A stretch of DNA of 64,000 bases. It comes from Parashewanella sp965200795. Its GTDB lineage: Bacteria; Pseudomonadota; Gammaproteobacteria; Enterobacterales; Shewanellaceae. Shown here one piece after another: positions 28,509 to 37,297 of this stretch. A program made the translations under genes and the position numbers. The notes below the pieces were generated by a model. That model was given only the letters and a program-made list of their open reading frames with translations. It was not told where the DNA came from and did no database searches. Each line of letters starts with the position of its first letter. Position 1 is the stretch's first letter. The DNA is taken from assembly GCA_965200795.1 (NCBI GenBank), contig CBDAVB010000013.1, positions 1-64,000 on the forward strand, given 5' to 3'.

Positions 28509-29281
28509 TGTGTATCCCTTTGTTAATAACTACTGGACGCATAAAAATTGAGCTGTCTTAGACGATATGGCACAGATGATAAAAATGCAATCAACAACAG
28601 GTAATTACCATCAATTCATTTCGCCGGCGCTGTTAATTTATGTGCATGCGGTTTAATCAATTTTTATTAGGGCGTGCCCCTTTTATTGAATTTGAGTCTT
28701 GTGAGGGAGCAAACTTTGCCGCGCGGTCAATTAATTGGCCAATTTCATTGTCATAGATGTCTGCCGTGTCACAGCCCGGAGGTTTGTGTGAGTTGTGTTG
28801 TTTATAAATCCCCGCTCATTAATGAGCGCTCAGCAAGAGCGAGAGACTTACAGTCAGACACTCGCGCCTTGTCGGGCGCTTAATCTGAACGCCGGAAATA
28901 TCGAAAAACTTATTGTCAGGTACTTAACGACAGTTTTTATGCCGGTATTTGTCCGGCACAGTACCGCCGCGCCCGCGCCAGTGGCGCTTGTATTTTGCTG
29001 ACCGCAGGAATCCAGACAGAGCTCCGGGTCGTTCGAGTCTGGACGCGGATTGGTGTTTTAAACATTAACAAAAGTTAATGAAAAATTTATTTAAACTTTA
29101 AAAATGATTTCGTACAGTTGACGGTTGTACTTAATTTCATTACGTGAAGACCTACAAGATAACGGCATTTTGACTATCAAGTCCATAGAAACGGTAGGCG
29201 AGGTAATTAATAGGTAGAACAAACAGCCGATTCTTCTACGGATGAGTTTCGACGTTGATATTTCAATAAAAAAAGGTATCT
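28509..29281. other. long intergenic region with repeat remnants
   Basis: 773 bases without a credible gene. The part next to pntA should carry its promoter. Around 28800-28926 lie fragments of the dispersed repeat: gcgcttaatctgaacgccgg (also seen at 37585) and the end gaaaaacttattgtcaggtacttaa (28902-28926). An inverted repeat TCCAGAC/GTCTGGA lies near 29011-29042. The AT-rich stretch at 29060-29130 is the likely promoter of the gene at 29282. Confidence 0.5.
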
Positions 29282-30893
29282 ATGATGAACACTCATAAAT
29301 TATGTGAAGCCATAAAAGTTCCAGTGGCTTTATTTACGTTATCGATTCCCGCGTTTGTGGTTTATGCCGGTGATTCGCGAAATTACGATCCTGAGAGTGA
29401 TGTTCAGACTACCGTGCTGCGTTCGGGGCAAGGTTATGAGTTAAAGGAAATGCTCTTTACCGCGCCTGACGGTCAGCGGAAAACATCTACATTGTATTTT
29501 ATCCATTCAGCGTGGCGCAGGCGCTGAGAATGCCGCTATTGAAGCAGGCTTGCCGGAATCGGAGCGCGATAGCGTTATGAAAGATTTTCAGCATAAAAGC
29601 TGCGGCAGAGCGAATGCGAAGTGTAAGGATAGCCCTGCTTTCTTAGTCTTAGTCGACAAGGGAATTGCGGAACATTTAAATGACTCGCCCGCTGATTTTA
29701 ACCGTTATGCCGCCGGCCGCGGTCTGACTTCGATGCGAAACAAATTTACGACAATGGCGGGCCATTCCGCTGATGAGGCAAACCCGGTTAGCCCTATGTA
29801 TCTGTGCGACGGAGATACAAATGGAAGTCATGACTTTCATAATACACTGGAATTCCCATTGCGTGACAGTCATTCAGGCAGTTCAGGCCCGGGTTCGGTT
29901 ATTTCAGATATTGACGCTGATTTTAAGGTGGAGACAGACGCCGAAGTGTTTTACAGCTTTGGTTCAACCTTGTGCGTTCCGCACAAACTGGCACTGAAGA
30001 AAATCGACGCGTCAGCGAAATATCAGATTAAGGGGGATATTGACGTTCACGGTAAAGTCTCAGGTCGTATCCCGACGTTTGACTGGCATTCTTATATCGG
30101 TAATTTAGGCAGCGGGATTTTCATGGCGGGACCTTTTCCCGTTGAATATGATTTACGCTTACCGGTTTCCGCCGGTGTCGGAGACATTATTTATCAAGCT
30201 AACGGTGACGTGGGTTTAAAAAAACAGCTGGAAGTTGACGGTGACTTTAAATTTGAATGCACGTTAGACAGCTGTATGCGTATTAGCTCAAGTTATGATG
30301 ATCATGGTCTGATCCAGCCCGGTGATATTAAATACACCCTGATGGCTGAAATTTCTATTGAGCCCTATGTCAACGTAGAGATCGACGCCGACATCTATAA
30401 GCGTTTAATTTGGGCGCAAGCCGGCGCGAGCGCTAAGCTGCCTATGAGTATCATCGGCTATTACGGTAATACCTGCGGTAACGGCGACGGACTTGGTCAG
30501 GAAGAGACGGTCGCGGCCGGTTTAATTAATGTTGACTTGAATGTAAATGCCTATGCCAAGGGGAATCGATTTAGCGATAAATACTGGCCGGTTGTTGATA
30601 AGAATCTGTTTTTTACCGATCTGGTAAAACCAAGTACCGCCATGTCTCCGATTGTCCGTCCAAGTGTTAAAGGGCAGCAAGTTGATTTGCTGGTGGCATT
30701 ACGATCATGTGTCAGTCAGGTGCCTTCCTCTTACCAGAATTACATCATAAACTGGGGGGACGGTACTTCTGAGGATATCAGTCAAATGAACAACTCTGAA
30801 GATATACTTCATAATTACGCTGAAAAAGGGAATTATACCGTGAATGTCAAACATAAGAGCGGGCCGAGTACCACGGTTCAGGTGAAAATCTAG
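29282..30893 (+). pseudogene. secreted PKD-domain protein, frameshifted
   Basis: Two frames join into one protein of about 530 residues. The first (29282-29527) has a signal peptide (VPVALFTLSIPAFVVYAG) and ends in STLYFIHSAWRRR-stop. The second frame contains GAGAENAAIEAGLPESERD in line with it and continues to 30893. Removing one T near 29513 restores SAGAGAEN. The body is Asp/Gly-rich with several Cys, and the C-terminus is a PKD-like domain (IINWGDGTSE...YAEKGNYTVNVKH). Its function is unknown; a surface or secreted adhesin-like role is possible. A sequencing error or phase variation cannot be excluded. Confidence 0.7.
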
Positions 30894-30898
30894 GCCGG

Positions 30899-31062
30899 TA
30901 AGTAGCTGATGATAAGTTTCTTCGGAATTTCGGTGCTCAGATTTGGCGCGATACAAGGCGCGGCGCAGGGCATAGCCGTAGCTATGTAACCGAAGTTGCA
31001 ACGCAGTAGCGCGGTAAAGACGGGCATCAGAAAATGTTAGAAAACTTATGGTCAGCTGCTTA
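30899..31062. repeat. dispersed palindromic repeat, copy 2 (inverted)
   Basis: 164 bases beginning taagtagctgatgataagttt and ending with the complement of taagcagctgaccataagttt. Read on the minus strand it aligns with copy 1 at 15409 through tgatgcccgtctttaccgcgct and aaatctgagcaccgaaattcc, but has about 50 additional bases in the centre. Confidence 0.85.
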
Positions 31063-31076
31063 AATTCTCCGTTCAA

Positions 31077-31111
31077 CTCAATCCGCTCTGACTCTGTTAG
31101 AGCGGATTGAG
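31077..31111. repeat. perfect 13-bp inverted repeat hairpin
   Basis: CTCAATCCGCTCT and AGAGCGGATTGAG are separated by nine bases. No T-run follows, so a terminator is unlikely. It lies between two repeat copies, next to half of another copy (31111-31155: gtacccaacgataagtttttt...). Confidence 0.6.
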
Positions 31112-31154
31112 TACCCAACGATAAGTTTTTTCACTTTTCTGACGATCGTCTTAA

Positions 31155-31383
31155 GAAACTGTCCCGAAATAACTCGCCGATTTGTTAAGCGGCTCTTAAC
31201 CCTTTGGGCTGTGTTTATTTTTGCGTTCTTTGAATAAAGCGTTACGGCGTTGTCGAAAGCTTATGCAGAAACGAAATAACGACAATTTTGTATGTCGGTA
31301 ATGACTACACCTCGCTTTCTGAGCCTTGTACAAGCCAAAAATAAACAACAGCAAAACAGGGAAGTTATTTTGGGACAGTTCCT
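31155..31383. mobile_element. MITE-like element with GAAACTGTCCC ends
   Basis: About 229 bases with terminal inverted repeats: GAAACTGTCCCGAAATAACT at the left against GGAACTGTCCCAAAATAACT read inward from the right (18 of 20 match). Subterminal parts also pair (tgtttatttttg near 31210 against caaaaataaaca near 31336), giving one long imperfect hairpin. It has no coding capacity. Solo ends of the same type lie at 3003 and 36326. Confidence 0.7.
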
Positions 31384-31479
31384 TATTTTGGTTAGCCATA
31401 CGGAATGTGCTCTTCTAAAATCACAACTCCATGTTCGATTCATTTATAACTATTTCAAATAAAAATATAATGATTCTTT

Positions 31480-31529
31480 TTCTCAAAAACGGTCGTTTTT
31501 GAGAAGCTGCGACTCATATTTTTCGCAGC
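31480..31529. terminator. two adjacent hairpins upstream of the vapX-like gene
   Basis: TTCTCAAAAAC/GTTTTTGAGAA (31480-31505) is a perfect 11-bp stem with a GGTC loop; on the minus strand it is followed by an A/T-rich tract. GCTGCGA/TCGCAGC (31506-31529) is a second 7-bp stem. They may insulate the toxin-antitoxin pair or mark the edge of an acquired segment. Confidence 0.4.
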
Positions 31530-31628
31530 CGAACGAAAAGGCTTTACACGTTATCAAAAACCATTCTTGAATTGAAGTTATCGATTGCCTACCATGATAC
31601 GAGTTTTGAGAACAATTTGGTTTACATT

Positions 31629-31829
31629 ATGTTGAATGAACAATTTCCATCACCTGATCTTATCGGTCAGTACAGACAATTTGGAGCAATGGGACCTGCT
31701 TATAAAATTGTTAAGCCTGTTCGCCCAGCAGATAAAGATGATTGGGTGTTATTAATCGAGGTCTTAGAAACAGGCGAGGAAACTGAATATCGGTTTTCAA
31801 AGGTCAAAAATGATCCGAAGGTACATTAA
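31629..31829 (+). CDS. vapX: VapX-like antitoxin (DUF5397-like)
   Basis: 66 residues from the ATG at 31629; the frame is open from a TTG at 31572, but the shorter start fits small antitoxins. The pattern IGQYRQFGAMGPAYKIVKPV...VLLIEVLETGEETEYRFSKVKNDP resembles the small proteins encoded before vapD. Its stop overlaps the vapD start (TAATG), so the two are translationally coupled. The antitoxin role is inferred from this context. Confidence 0.75.
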   Translation: MLNEQFPSPDLIGQYRQFGAMGPAYKIVKPVRPADKDDWVLLIEVLETGEETEYRFSKVKNDPKVH

Positions 31830-32107
31830 TGTTCGCTATCGCCTTTGACTTAGTCGTTGCCGACACTGACCGTCATCACCCAAAAAGTGTCTCACAGGCT
31901 TATACGGATATTGGCTCAACCCTCTCAGGTTTTGGGTTTAATAGGGTTCAGGCAAGCTTATATGTTTGCGATAATGAAGATATGGCAAACTTATTCCGTG
32001 CTATCACTGCATTGAAAGCACTGCCTCGGTTTTCTGATTCAGTTCGTGATATACGAGCATTCAGGGTTGAGCAATGGTCTGATTTTACCAGCATGATTAA
32101 AGAGTAA
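31829..32107 (+). CDS. vapD: VapD endoribonuclease toxin
   Basis: 92 residues, matching the VapD family in length and pattern: MFAIAFDLVVADT...HHPKSVSQAYTDIG, FGFNRVQASLYV, and SVRDIRAFRVEQWSDFTSMIKE. VapD has a Cas2-like ferredoxin fold and cleaves RNA; in Haemophilus and Helicobacter it forms a toxin-antitoxin system linked to intracellular survival. It overlaps vapX by one base and is followed immediately by a decayed serine recombinase, which suggests arrival on a plasmid or transposon. Confidence 0.93.
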   Translation: MFAIAFDLVVADTDRHHPKSVSQAYTDIGSTLSGFGFNRVQASLYVCDNEDMANLFRAITALKALPRFSDSVRDIRAFRVEQWSDFTSMIKE

Positions 32108-32112
32108 AAATA

Positions 32113-32685
32113 ATGCAAGTTGGTTATGCCCGAATTTCAACTAAAGACCAAAATATATCACTTCAATTAGAAGCTCTTAATCAAGCAGGCTGTGAAAAAG
32201 TTTACGCTGATAGAATTAAGTGGAGTTCAAGCTGCTCGCAAAGAGTTTAGTTTAGCTTTAGAGGTTTTAAGAGAGGGTGACACTCTTGCCGTTTGGAAGC
32301 TAGATCGCCTTGGGCGCAATGTTAAAGATTTAGGTAACCTTGGTTGAACGATTAGAAAAAAGGGGAATTAACTTCAAGAGCCTTACTGATAATATTGACA
32401 CATCAACTCCAGCTGGAAATTCTTTTTTCATGTAATGGCAAGTCTTGCGCAGATGGAGCGTGAATTGATGCTTGAAAGGACTAAGGCTGGACTGGATGCA
32501 GCAAGAAAGCGTGGCAGAATTGGCGGGCGTAAGAGGCGAATGACCGACTCCAAAACAGCAGCTGCTAAGAGGTTGCTTGAAGACGGGATCCGCCAAAGGA
32601 TGTCGCTTCAGATTTAGGTGTATCAATCCCTACTCTCTATAGATGGCTTCCTGCATCAAAAAGAACACGCTTCACAACAGATTGA
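32113..32685 (+). pseudogene. serine recombinase (resolvase/invertase), decayed
   Basis: The start is MQVGYARISTKDQNISLQLEAL, with the catalytic serine of YARIST. At least four frameshifts follow, but the pieces can be followed in order: QAARKEFSLALEVLREGDTLAVWKLDRLGRN, VERLEKRGINFKSLTDNIDTSTPAGN, MASLAQMERELMLERTKAGL.AARKRGRIGGRKR, and the HTH tail VASDLGVSIPTLYRWLPA. It was once a Tn3-type resolvase or Hin-type invertase of about 190 residues and is no longer functional. It starts six bases after vapD. Confidence 0.9.
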
Positions 32686-33538
32686 AAATATCAGTCCGGA
32701 CTCGCTTCTGCCCCGTTTCAACTTGGATTAATTACTCCAAATCGTTTTTTTGCTTGTGATTTACTGATTTGTTTGCTCTCAGGAACGAAAAAAAACGCCT
32801 CGAATATATTAAATACTTTTCAGTCATTTATTCGATATCTAAATGCGCGGTACTATTGCGGTAACATAAGTAGCTAACTAAAAGTCAGTTCATATTTTGA
32901 ACGGTAATCGTCCGGTATTGTCATGACTTCTTTTTTAAGTTTAGAATAAGTTTCGTAAGCACTAATTATCCGAATTCAGGAGTAGTAAAGCTCTGTTTTC
33001 CCTTCTTTTTCTGCCTTTACACAGCTCGTTAACTCATCGTAAGTAGTCTGAAAATGTGTTTCATCGCGCTTTTTCTTAAGTGAGCGCCTCATTCGCTTGT
33101 AGCTGTAATTAAAATTTTTTTATCGTTCTTTTTACGGTGCCTAAGCTGCGTGATTTATCTGCTGAATTTATTATTAATGATTGCGCGCTCTTAAGTTGGT
33201 GAGCTCTTCATCTGCGAATGACTTCAAAAGTAACGCCTCATCTTGAGAATAAATTCCCGGGCGCCCGGAGCGTCTGTCATCAAACATGCCTGATACGCCT
33301 TGCTCATACCAGGCATCAATCCGCTTTGATACCGTAATTTCGCACACCTCAAAGATTTCAGCTGTCTGTTTTATTGAGAATTATTTATTACTTAACAAAA
33401 ACGCGTACGACTTTATAACGCTCGAATAAAATAAAAATATGAACTGAAAGTACTATTTTATGATACACCGCAAAGTTTTTATAAATTTCTTGAGTTAAAA
33501 ACTTTTAAGCGACTACTTACTCTCCTCTCAGTTAAAAG
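32686..33538. other. non-coding stretch around the IS630 remnant
   Basis: 853 bases. Apart from the IS630-like remnant (32976-33380) no gene is visible. The AT-rich stretch at 33400-33538 should hold the promoter of the repeat-protein gene at 33539; no strong -35/-10 pair or Shine-Dalgarno sequence was seen. Confidence 0.4.
32976..33380 (-). pseudogene. IS630-like transposase remnant
   Basis: Read on the minus strand, a helix-turn-helix block is clear: SIKQTAEIFEVCEITVSKRIDAWYEQG, then DDRRSGRPGIYSQDEALLLK. After a frameshift, NYSYKRMRRSLKKKRDETHF...ELTSCVKAEKEGKTELYYS follows, ending in TGA. This is the N-terminal half of an IS630/Tc1-like transposase; the DDE core is missing. Sequence on to about 32885 keeps similar codon character, but no product was recognised. 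Confidence 0.75.
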
Positions 33539-35905
33539 ATGGCATCAGGATTAAACCGTCTTGACTCCACAGGGAGTGGTGCGACCGGCAAAGCGGAGCG
33601 CCGCGTTCAAAGTTATCAAGATAAGGATAAAGAACAAAAGCTCGTCCGGTTGGGACGCCGTTCTAATGAGAGCTACGTCCCCGAAAAGGCCGGCGCTGCC
33701 CGAGCGAAACATTTTCATCAAGGCTATAGACGTATTGAACCGCGGGGAGCACAGTATTCTCATCGTTCAATGCAAAGCAGAGACGGCTTTCAATGGTCAA
33801 CACGCACTTCATTTGAAGAGTTCAATGCCTTCACACGCTCATTTCTTCAGCCTTCTGAACAAAGAGCGGTATATCGGGATTTCCTCGGTTACGATATAAA
33901 GAGAATATTAAGTCGTCATAGTTCGGATTATGGCAACCGCAATGTACTGAAGGTGTTAAATTCCAACATAAAAAAAGCAGATGACAATGGCTCCCCCGTT
34001 ATTGTCGAGTGCCTTATCCGATATGCGTTGCATGCGGGTATTCCTGTTGATGTTCCTATTTTAAATGCCTGCGTCACAGCCTATGGCAATGCGGCGCGCC
34101 ACGATGCCGGGCTTTACTGGATACAAAAAGCAGAAGACGCGGCGGCCTTGTTCGGTACGTTAAAGCTGACACAAAACGTCACCAGCTTGAGTGCTCTTAT
34201 TACGGCCTACGGTAACGCGGCCCGCCACGATGCCGGGCTTTACTGGATAAAAAAAGTGGAAGCCGTGGTGGCCTTGTTCGAGACGTTAAAGCTGACACAA
34301 GACGTCACCACCTTGAGTGCTCGTATTACGGCCTATGGTAACGCGGCCCGCCACGATGCCGGGCTTTACTGGATACAAAAAGCAGAAGCCGCGGCGGCCT
34401 TATTCGAGACGTTAAAGCTGACACAAGACGTCACCACCTTGAGTGCTCGTATTACGGCATATGGTAACGCGGCCCGCCACGACGCCGGGCTTTACTGGAT
34501 AAAAAAAGCAGAGGACGCGGCGGCCTTGTTCGAGACGTTAAAGCTGACACAAAACGTCACCACCTTGAATGCTCGTATTACGGCCTATGGTAACGCGGCC
34601 CGCCACGATGCCGGGCTTTACTGGATAAAAAAAGCAGAGGACGTGGCGGCCTTGTTCGAGAAGTTAAAGCTGACACAAGACGTCACCACCTTGAATGCTC
34701 GTATTACGGCCTATGGTAACGCGGCCCGCCACGATGCCGGGCTTTACTGGATAAAAAAAGCAGAAGACGCGGCGGCCTTGTTCGAGACGTTAAAGCTGAC
34801 ACAAGACGTCACCACCTTGAATGCTCGTATTACGGCCTATGGTAACGCGGCCCGCCACGATGCAGGGCTTTACTGGATAAAAAAAGCAGAAGACGTGGTG
34901 GCCTTGTTCGGTACGTTAAAGCTGACACAAGACGTCACCACCTTGAATGCTCGTATTACGGCCTATGGTAACGCGGCCCGCCACGATGCCGGGCTTTACT
35001 GGATACAAAAAGCAGAAGACGCGGCGGCCTTGTTCGAGAAGTTAAAGCTGACACAAGACGTCACCACCTTGAATGCTCTTATTACGGCCTACGGTAACGC
35101 GGCCCGCCATGATGCCGGGCTTTACTGGATACAAAAAGCAGAAGACGCGGCGGCCTTGTTCGAGACGTTAAAGCTGACACAAGACGTCACCACCTTGAAT
35201 GCTCTTATTACGGCCTATGGTAATGCGGCCCGCCACGATGCCGGGCTTTACTGGATAAAAAAAGCAGAAGACGTGGCGGCCTTGTTCGAGAAGTTAAAAC
35301 TGACGCAAAACGTCACCACCTTGAATGCTCGTATTACGGCCTACGGTAACGCGGCCCGCCACGATGCCGGGCTTTACTGGATAAAAAAAGCAGAAGACGC
35401 GGCGGCCTTGTTCGAGACGTTAAAGCTGACACAAGACGTCACCACCCTGGAAGCGCTGATAAGCGCTTATGCTAATGTCGCCTTATTTTGTTCAATAAAA
35501 GATACAGCGGAAAAATACCAGTCTCGTGCTTTTGCCCTTTTAGACAACCTTGTGGAGAAGAAGGTCTTATGCGGTACCCTTGGCATACAAGAAGGTGAAT
35601 CAAAGCCTAACTGTTTGACAATTGATTTTCATCACAGCGCATTAACGGGAAAAGCGGGTATCCCGAAAATCAGCGAGATTATCACCACGGACGTGGCCGT
35701 CGCTGTTTTAATGAAGCACCTGAATAGTACAAAAGACCAAAAAAATATTAACATGCTTAGCTTAATTACGGGGTATCGGCATGGCATTCATTACCGCGCG
35801 GCTTTTGAGCTGGTGCTCCGGAGGCAAAGTCGGGTTGCTCGATATGAGACAGATACTTCAAATCAAGGGTTGATGACAGTTTGGTTATCTTCAGTTAGCG
35901 GGTAA
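33539..35905 (+). CDS. PPR-SMR-like protein with eleven 42-residue modules
   Basis: 788 residues. Residues 1-110 are polar and basic, probably disordered. From about 175 to 636 there are eleven near-identical 42-residue modules of the form VTTLNARITAYGNAAR-HDAGLYWIKKAEDAAALFETLKLTQD. Without a seven-residue insertion between its two helices, each module fits the pentatricopeptide (PPR) consensus (vvTyntLIdAy.kag...A..lFe.Mk...). A degenerate twelfth module follows. The C-terminus (about 692-785) resembles an Smr domain: TIDFHH at 694-699 (LDxH-like), LITGYRHG around 742-749 (TGxG-like) and a final SNQGLMTVWL. PPR proteins bind RNA and are rare in bacteria. Neighbours are decayed mobile genes. 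TPR or Sel1 repeats are less good fits. Confidence 0.75.
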   Translation: MASGLNRLDSTGSGATGKAERRVQSYQDKDKEQKLVRLGRRSNESYVPEKAGAARAKHFHQGYRRIEPRGAQYSHRSMQSRDGFQWSTRTSFEEFNAFTRSFLQPSEQRAVYRDFLGYDIKRILSRHSSDYGNRNVLKVLNSNIKKADDNGSPVIVECLIRYALHAGIPVDVPILNACVTAYGNAARHDAGLYWIQKAEDAAALFGTLKLTQNVTSLSALITAYGNAARHDAGLYWIKKVEAVVALFETLKLTQDVTTLSARITAYGNAARHDAGLYWIQKAEAAAALFETLKLTQDVTTLSARITAYGNAARHDAGLYWIKKAEDAAALFETLKLTQNVTTLNARITAYGNAARHDAGLYWIKKAEDVAALFEKLKLTQDVTTLNARITAYGNAARHDAGLYWIKKAEDAAALFETLKLTQDVTTLNARITAYGNAARHDAGLYWIKKAEDVVALFGTLKLTQDVTTLNARITAYGNAARHDAGLYWIQKAEDAAALFEKLKLTQDVTTLNALITAYGNAARHDAGLYWIQKAEDAAALFETLKLTQDVTTLNALITAYGNAARHDAGLYWIKKAEDVAALFEKLKLTQNVTTLNARITAYGNAARHDAGLYWIKKAEDAAALFETLKLTQDVTTLEALISAYANVALFCSIKDTAEKYQSRAFALLDNLVEKKVLCGTLGIQEGESKPNCLTIDFHHSALTGKAGIPKISEIITTDVAVAVLMKHLNSTKDQKNINMLSLITGYRHGIHYRAAFELVLRRQSRVARYETDTSNQGLMTVWLSSVSG
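34061..35446 (+). repeat. eleven tandem 126-bp coding repeats
   Basis: The period is exactly 126 bases (42 codons) from 34061 to 35446. The block ccgggctttactggata recurs in nearly every unit at this spacing, with only scattered substitutions. Such identity implies recent expansion or ongoing homogenisation and predicts copy-number variation between strains. Confidence 0.97.
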
Positions 35906-36010
35906 TTGGATTGGATAATATCAAATGATGGATTTTTTCTAATCCGGCGCAGCCAGTTTAGAACAGTCCATCTAAATGGTTTTTGTCCAAAAGTGTGCTA
36001 GGTTGTTGAG

Positions 36011-36307
36011 TTGCTTTTCTATCAGATTCAAAAACTAAGAGATAATGGTACCGACATATTTGAACTACTGGATTCGCGGGATATCCAAAGATTATTCGCA
36101 CGATTTTATAAACTGGCACAAAAGCATCCGCAATATGAAGCTGATTATAAAGACAAGCAAGAAAGATTGAATGTGGTGCGTAACGGTCTGGAGCAGCTCG
36201 GGCCAGAGCGTAAAAAAGCGTTATGCGGTTTTGCTTGTACTGATGATAATACTGTCGCCGACACAAAACTATTACTGGAAAAATTGTCCGAAATCAAACG
36301 ACATTAA
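36011..36307 (+). CDS. hypothetical protein fragment, 98 residues
   Basis: An open frame from TTG 36011 with no ATG near the 5' end. The protein is helical and charged (DIFELLDSRDIQRLFARFYKLAQKHPQYEADYKDKQERLNVV), which looks like real coding sequence. No Shine-Dalgarno sequence is visible and the frame starts inside a repeat-rich zone, so it is probably the 3' remnant of a larger gene. Confidence 0.4.
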   Translation: MLFYQIQKLRDNGTDIFELLDSRDIQRLFARFYKLAQKHPQYEADYKDKQERLNVVRNGLEQLGPERKKALCGFACTDDNTVADTKLLLEKLSEIKRH

Positions 36308-36325
36308 AAAAGAAAATGAGCTGCG

Positions 36326-36370
36326 AAGAAACTGTCCCGAAATAACTTCCCGGTTTGTTACTGCTTAACA
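36326..36370 (+). repeat. single end of a CTGTCCC-type repeat
   Basis: aagaaactgtcccgaaataa, followed by cttcccggtttgttactgct, matches the MITE end at 31153 and the remnant at 3003. No second end was found nearby; the palindromic repeat copy 3 begins 24 bases later. Confidence 0.55.
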
Positions 36371-36393
36371 TTGCCGATATAAATTGCCAATAA

Positions 36394-36546
36394 TAAGTAG
36401 CTGATCATAAGTTTTTCGATTTTAGGTTAAATGCTCTACAAGACGCTCTTGCGCAGTCATACCGGCAGTCTTTCAAGCAAGAGTAACGCCGCAGAGTGCT
36501 TAAGACGGGCGTCATAAAAGTGAAAAAACTTATAGTTGGGTACTTA
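36394..36546. repeat. dispersed palindromic repeat, copy 3
   Basis: 153 bases from taagtagctgatcataagttt to the complement of taagtacccaactataagttt. It carries the gcccgtctta block near its right end. A central inner palindrome (gcgcagtcataccggcagtc flanked by gctcttgc and gcaagag) also occurs at 37456-37496. Confidence 0.85.
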
Positions 36547-36650
36547 TTAGGTTAATTTAAAAAGTCAAAGGGTAACCGGCATACACAAGTGTCGTTATTT
36601 CATTTCCCGCCTTAGCGGAATGACCGGTCAGTCACTTTTTCATGCTGATG

Positions 36651-37259
36651 TTACGCGGAAACATCCGGATTAAAAAAAGTTACAATTTTATCCGAATCCA
36701 GGTCTCGTCCGGGGTCGGAAATAAGAGTGTACGTATATACTTTACCCTTTGCTCTGTACTCTGAATTTTTCCCGACATCACGTATGTTCTCACTAATTCT
36801 GAGTTCAGTTTTTTTGCCGAATATAAAAAACTTCTTACCTACTGTTACCCGTTCTAAATTATCATTAAGGCTTTTGAAGGCTTCCTGAATAGGCTTAACA
36901 TCAAGATATTTTTGATTACCGCTTATGTTTTCACTGAAGTATTTAGCGTGTGATAAATACAAATAATAAAAAGCGACATAAACCCTGATTGAAACCGCGT
37001 AGTTCTTCATACAATCCTTAGAATTTATTGATATAAACTTTGAGTTAAGACCCGCGGTTTTTTTTTCATCATCACTTAAATTTAATATTTTGTGAAATTC
37101 AGTGTCATCATCGTGCGGATTATCCAAAACCGCCTCAAATTGAACATTGCTTAGATTTTTAATTCTACGTAACTGACTCATGGAAAGCTGATATGCCTGA
37201 CCGACCCAGCTTGAGCCGGCACTGACTATTGATATCTTAGGCGTCGAACTGAAAGCCAT
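36651..37259 (-). CDS. hypothetical protein, 202 residues
   Basis: Not recognised. ATG 37259 has a strong AAGGAG eight bases upstream, so translation is likely. The N-terminus is Ser-rich (MAFSSTPKISIVSAGSS), the middle has Asp-rich and Tyr-rich stretches (RVYVAFYYLYLSHAKYF), and there is no signal peptide or membrane helix. The gene lies between two palindromic repeats and is AT-rich compared with argS. A Ser-rich start would suit a type III substrate, but this is only a guess. Confidence 0.6.
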   Translation of the reverse strand: MAFSSTPKISIVSAGSSWVGQAYQLSMSQLRRIKNLSNVQFEAVLDNPHDDDTEFHKILNLSDDEKKTAGLNSKFISINSKDCMKNYAVSIRVYVAFYYLYLSHAKYFSENISGNQKYLDVKPIQEAFKSLNDNLERVTVGKKFFIFGKKTELRISENIRDVGKNSEYRAKGKVYTYTLISDPGRDLDSDKIVTFFNPDVSA

Positions 37260-37297
37260 AATTCATACTCCTTATCTGTAAATACAAATCACGTTTA

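Noticed and set aside
31196..31443. Two overlapping minus-strand ORFs (60-67 residues) in the MITE
   Set aside because: They lie inside an inverted-repeat element with no ribosome site; the open frames follow from the hairpin sequence.
34061..35446. CRISPR-like array
   Set aside because: The 126-bp repeats are contiguous, in frame and without unique spacers; they encode protein modules.
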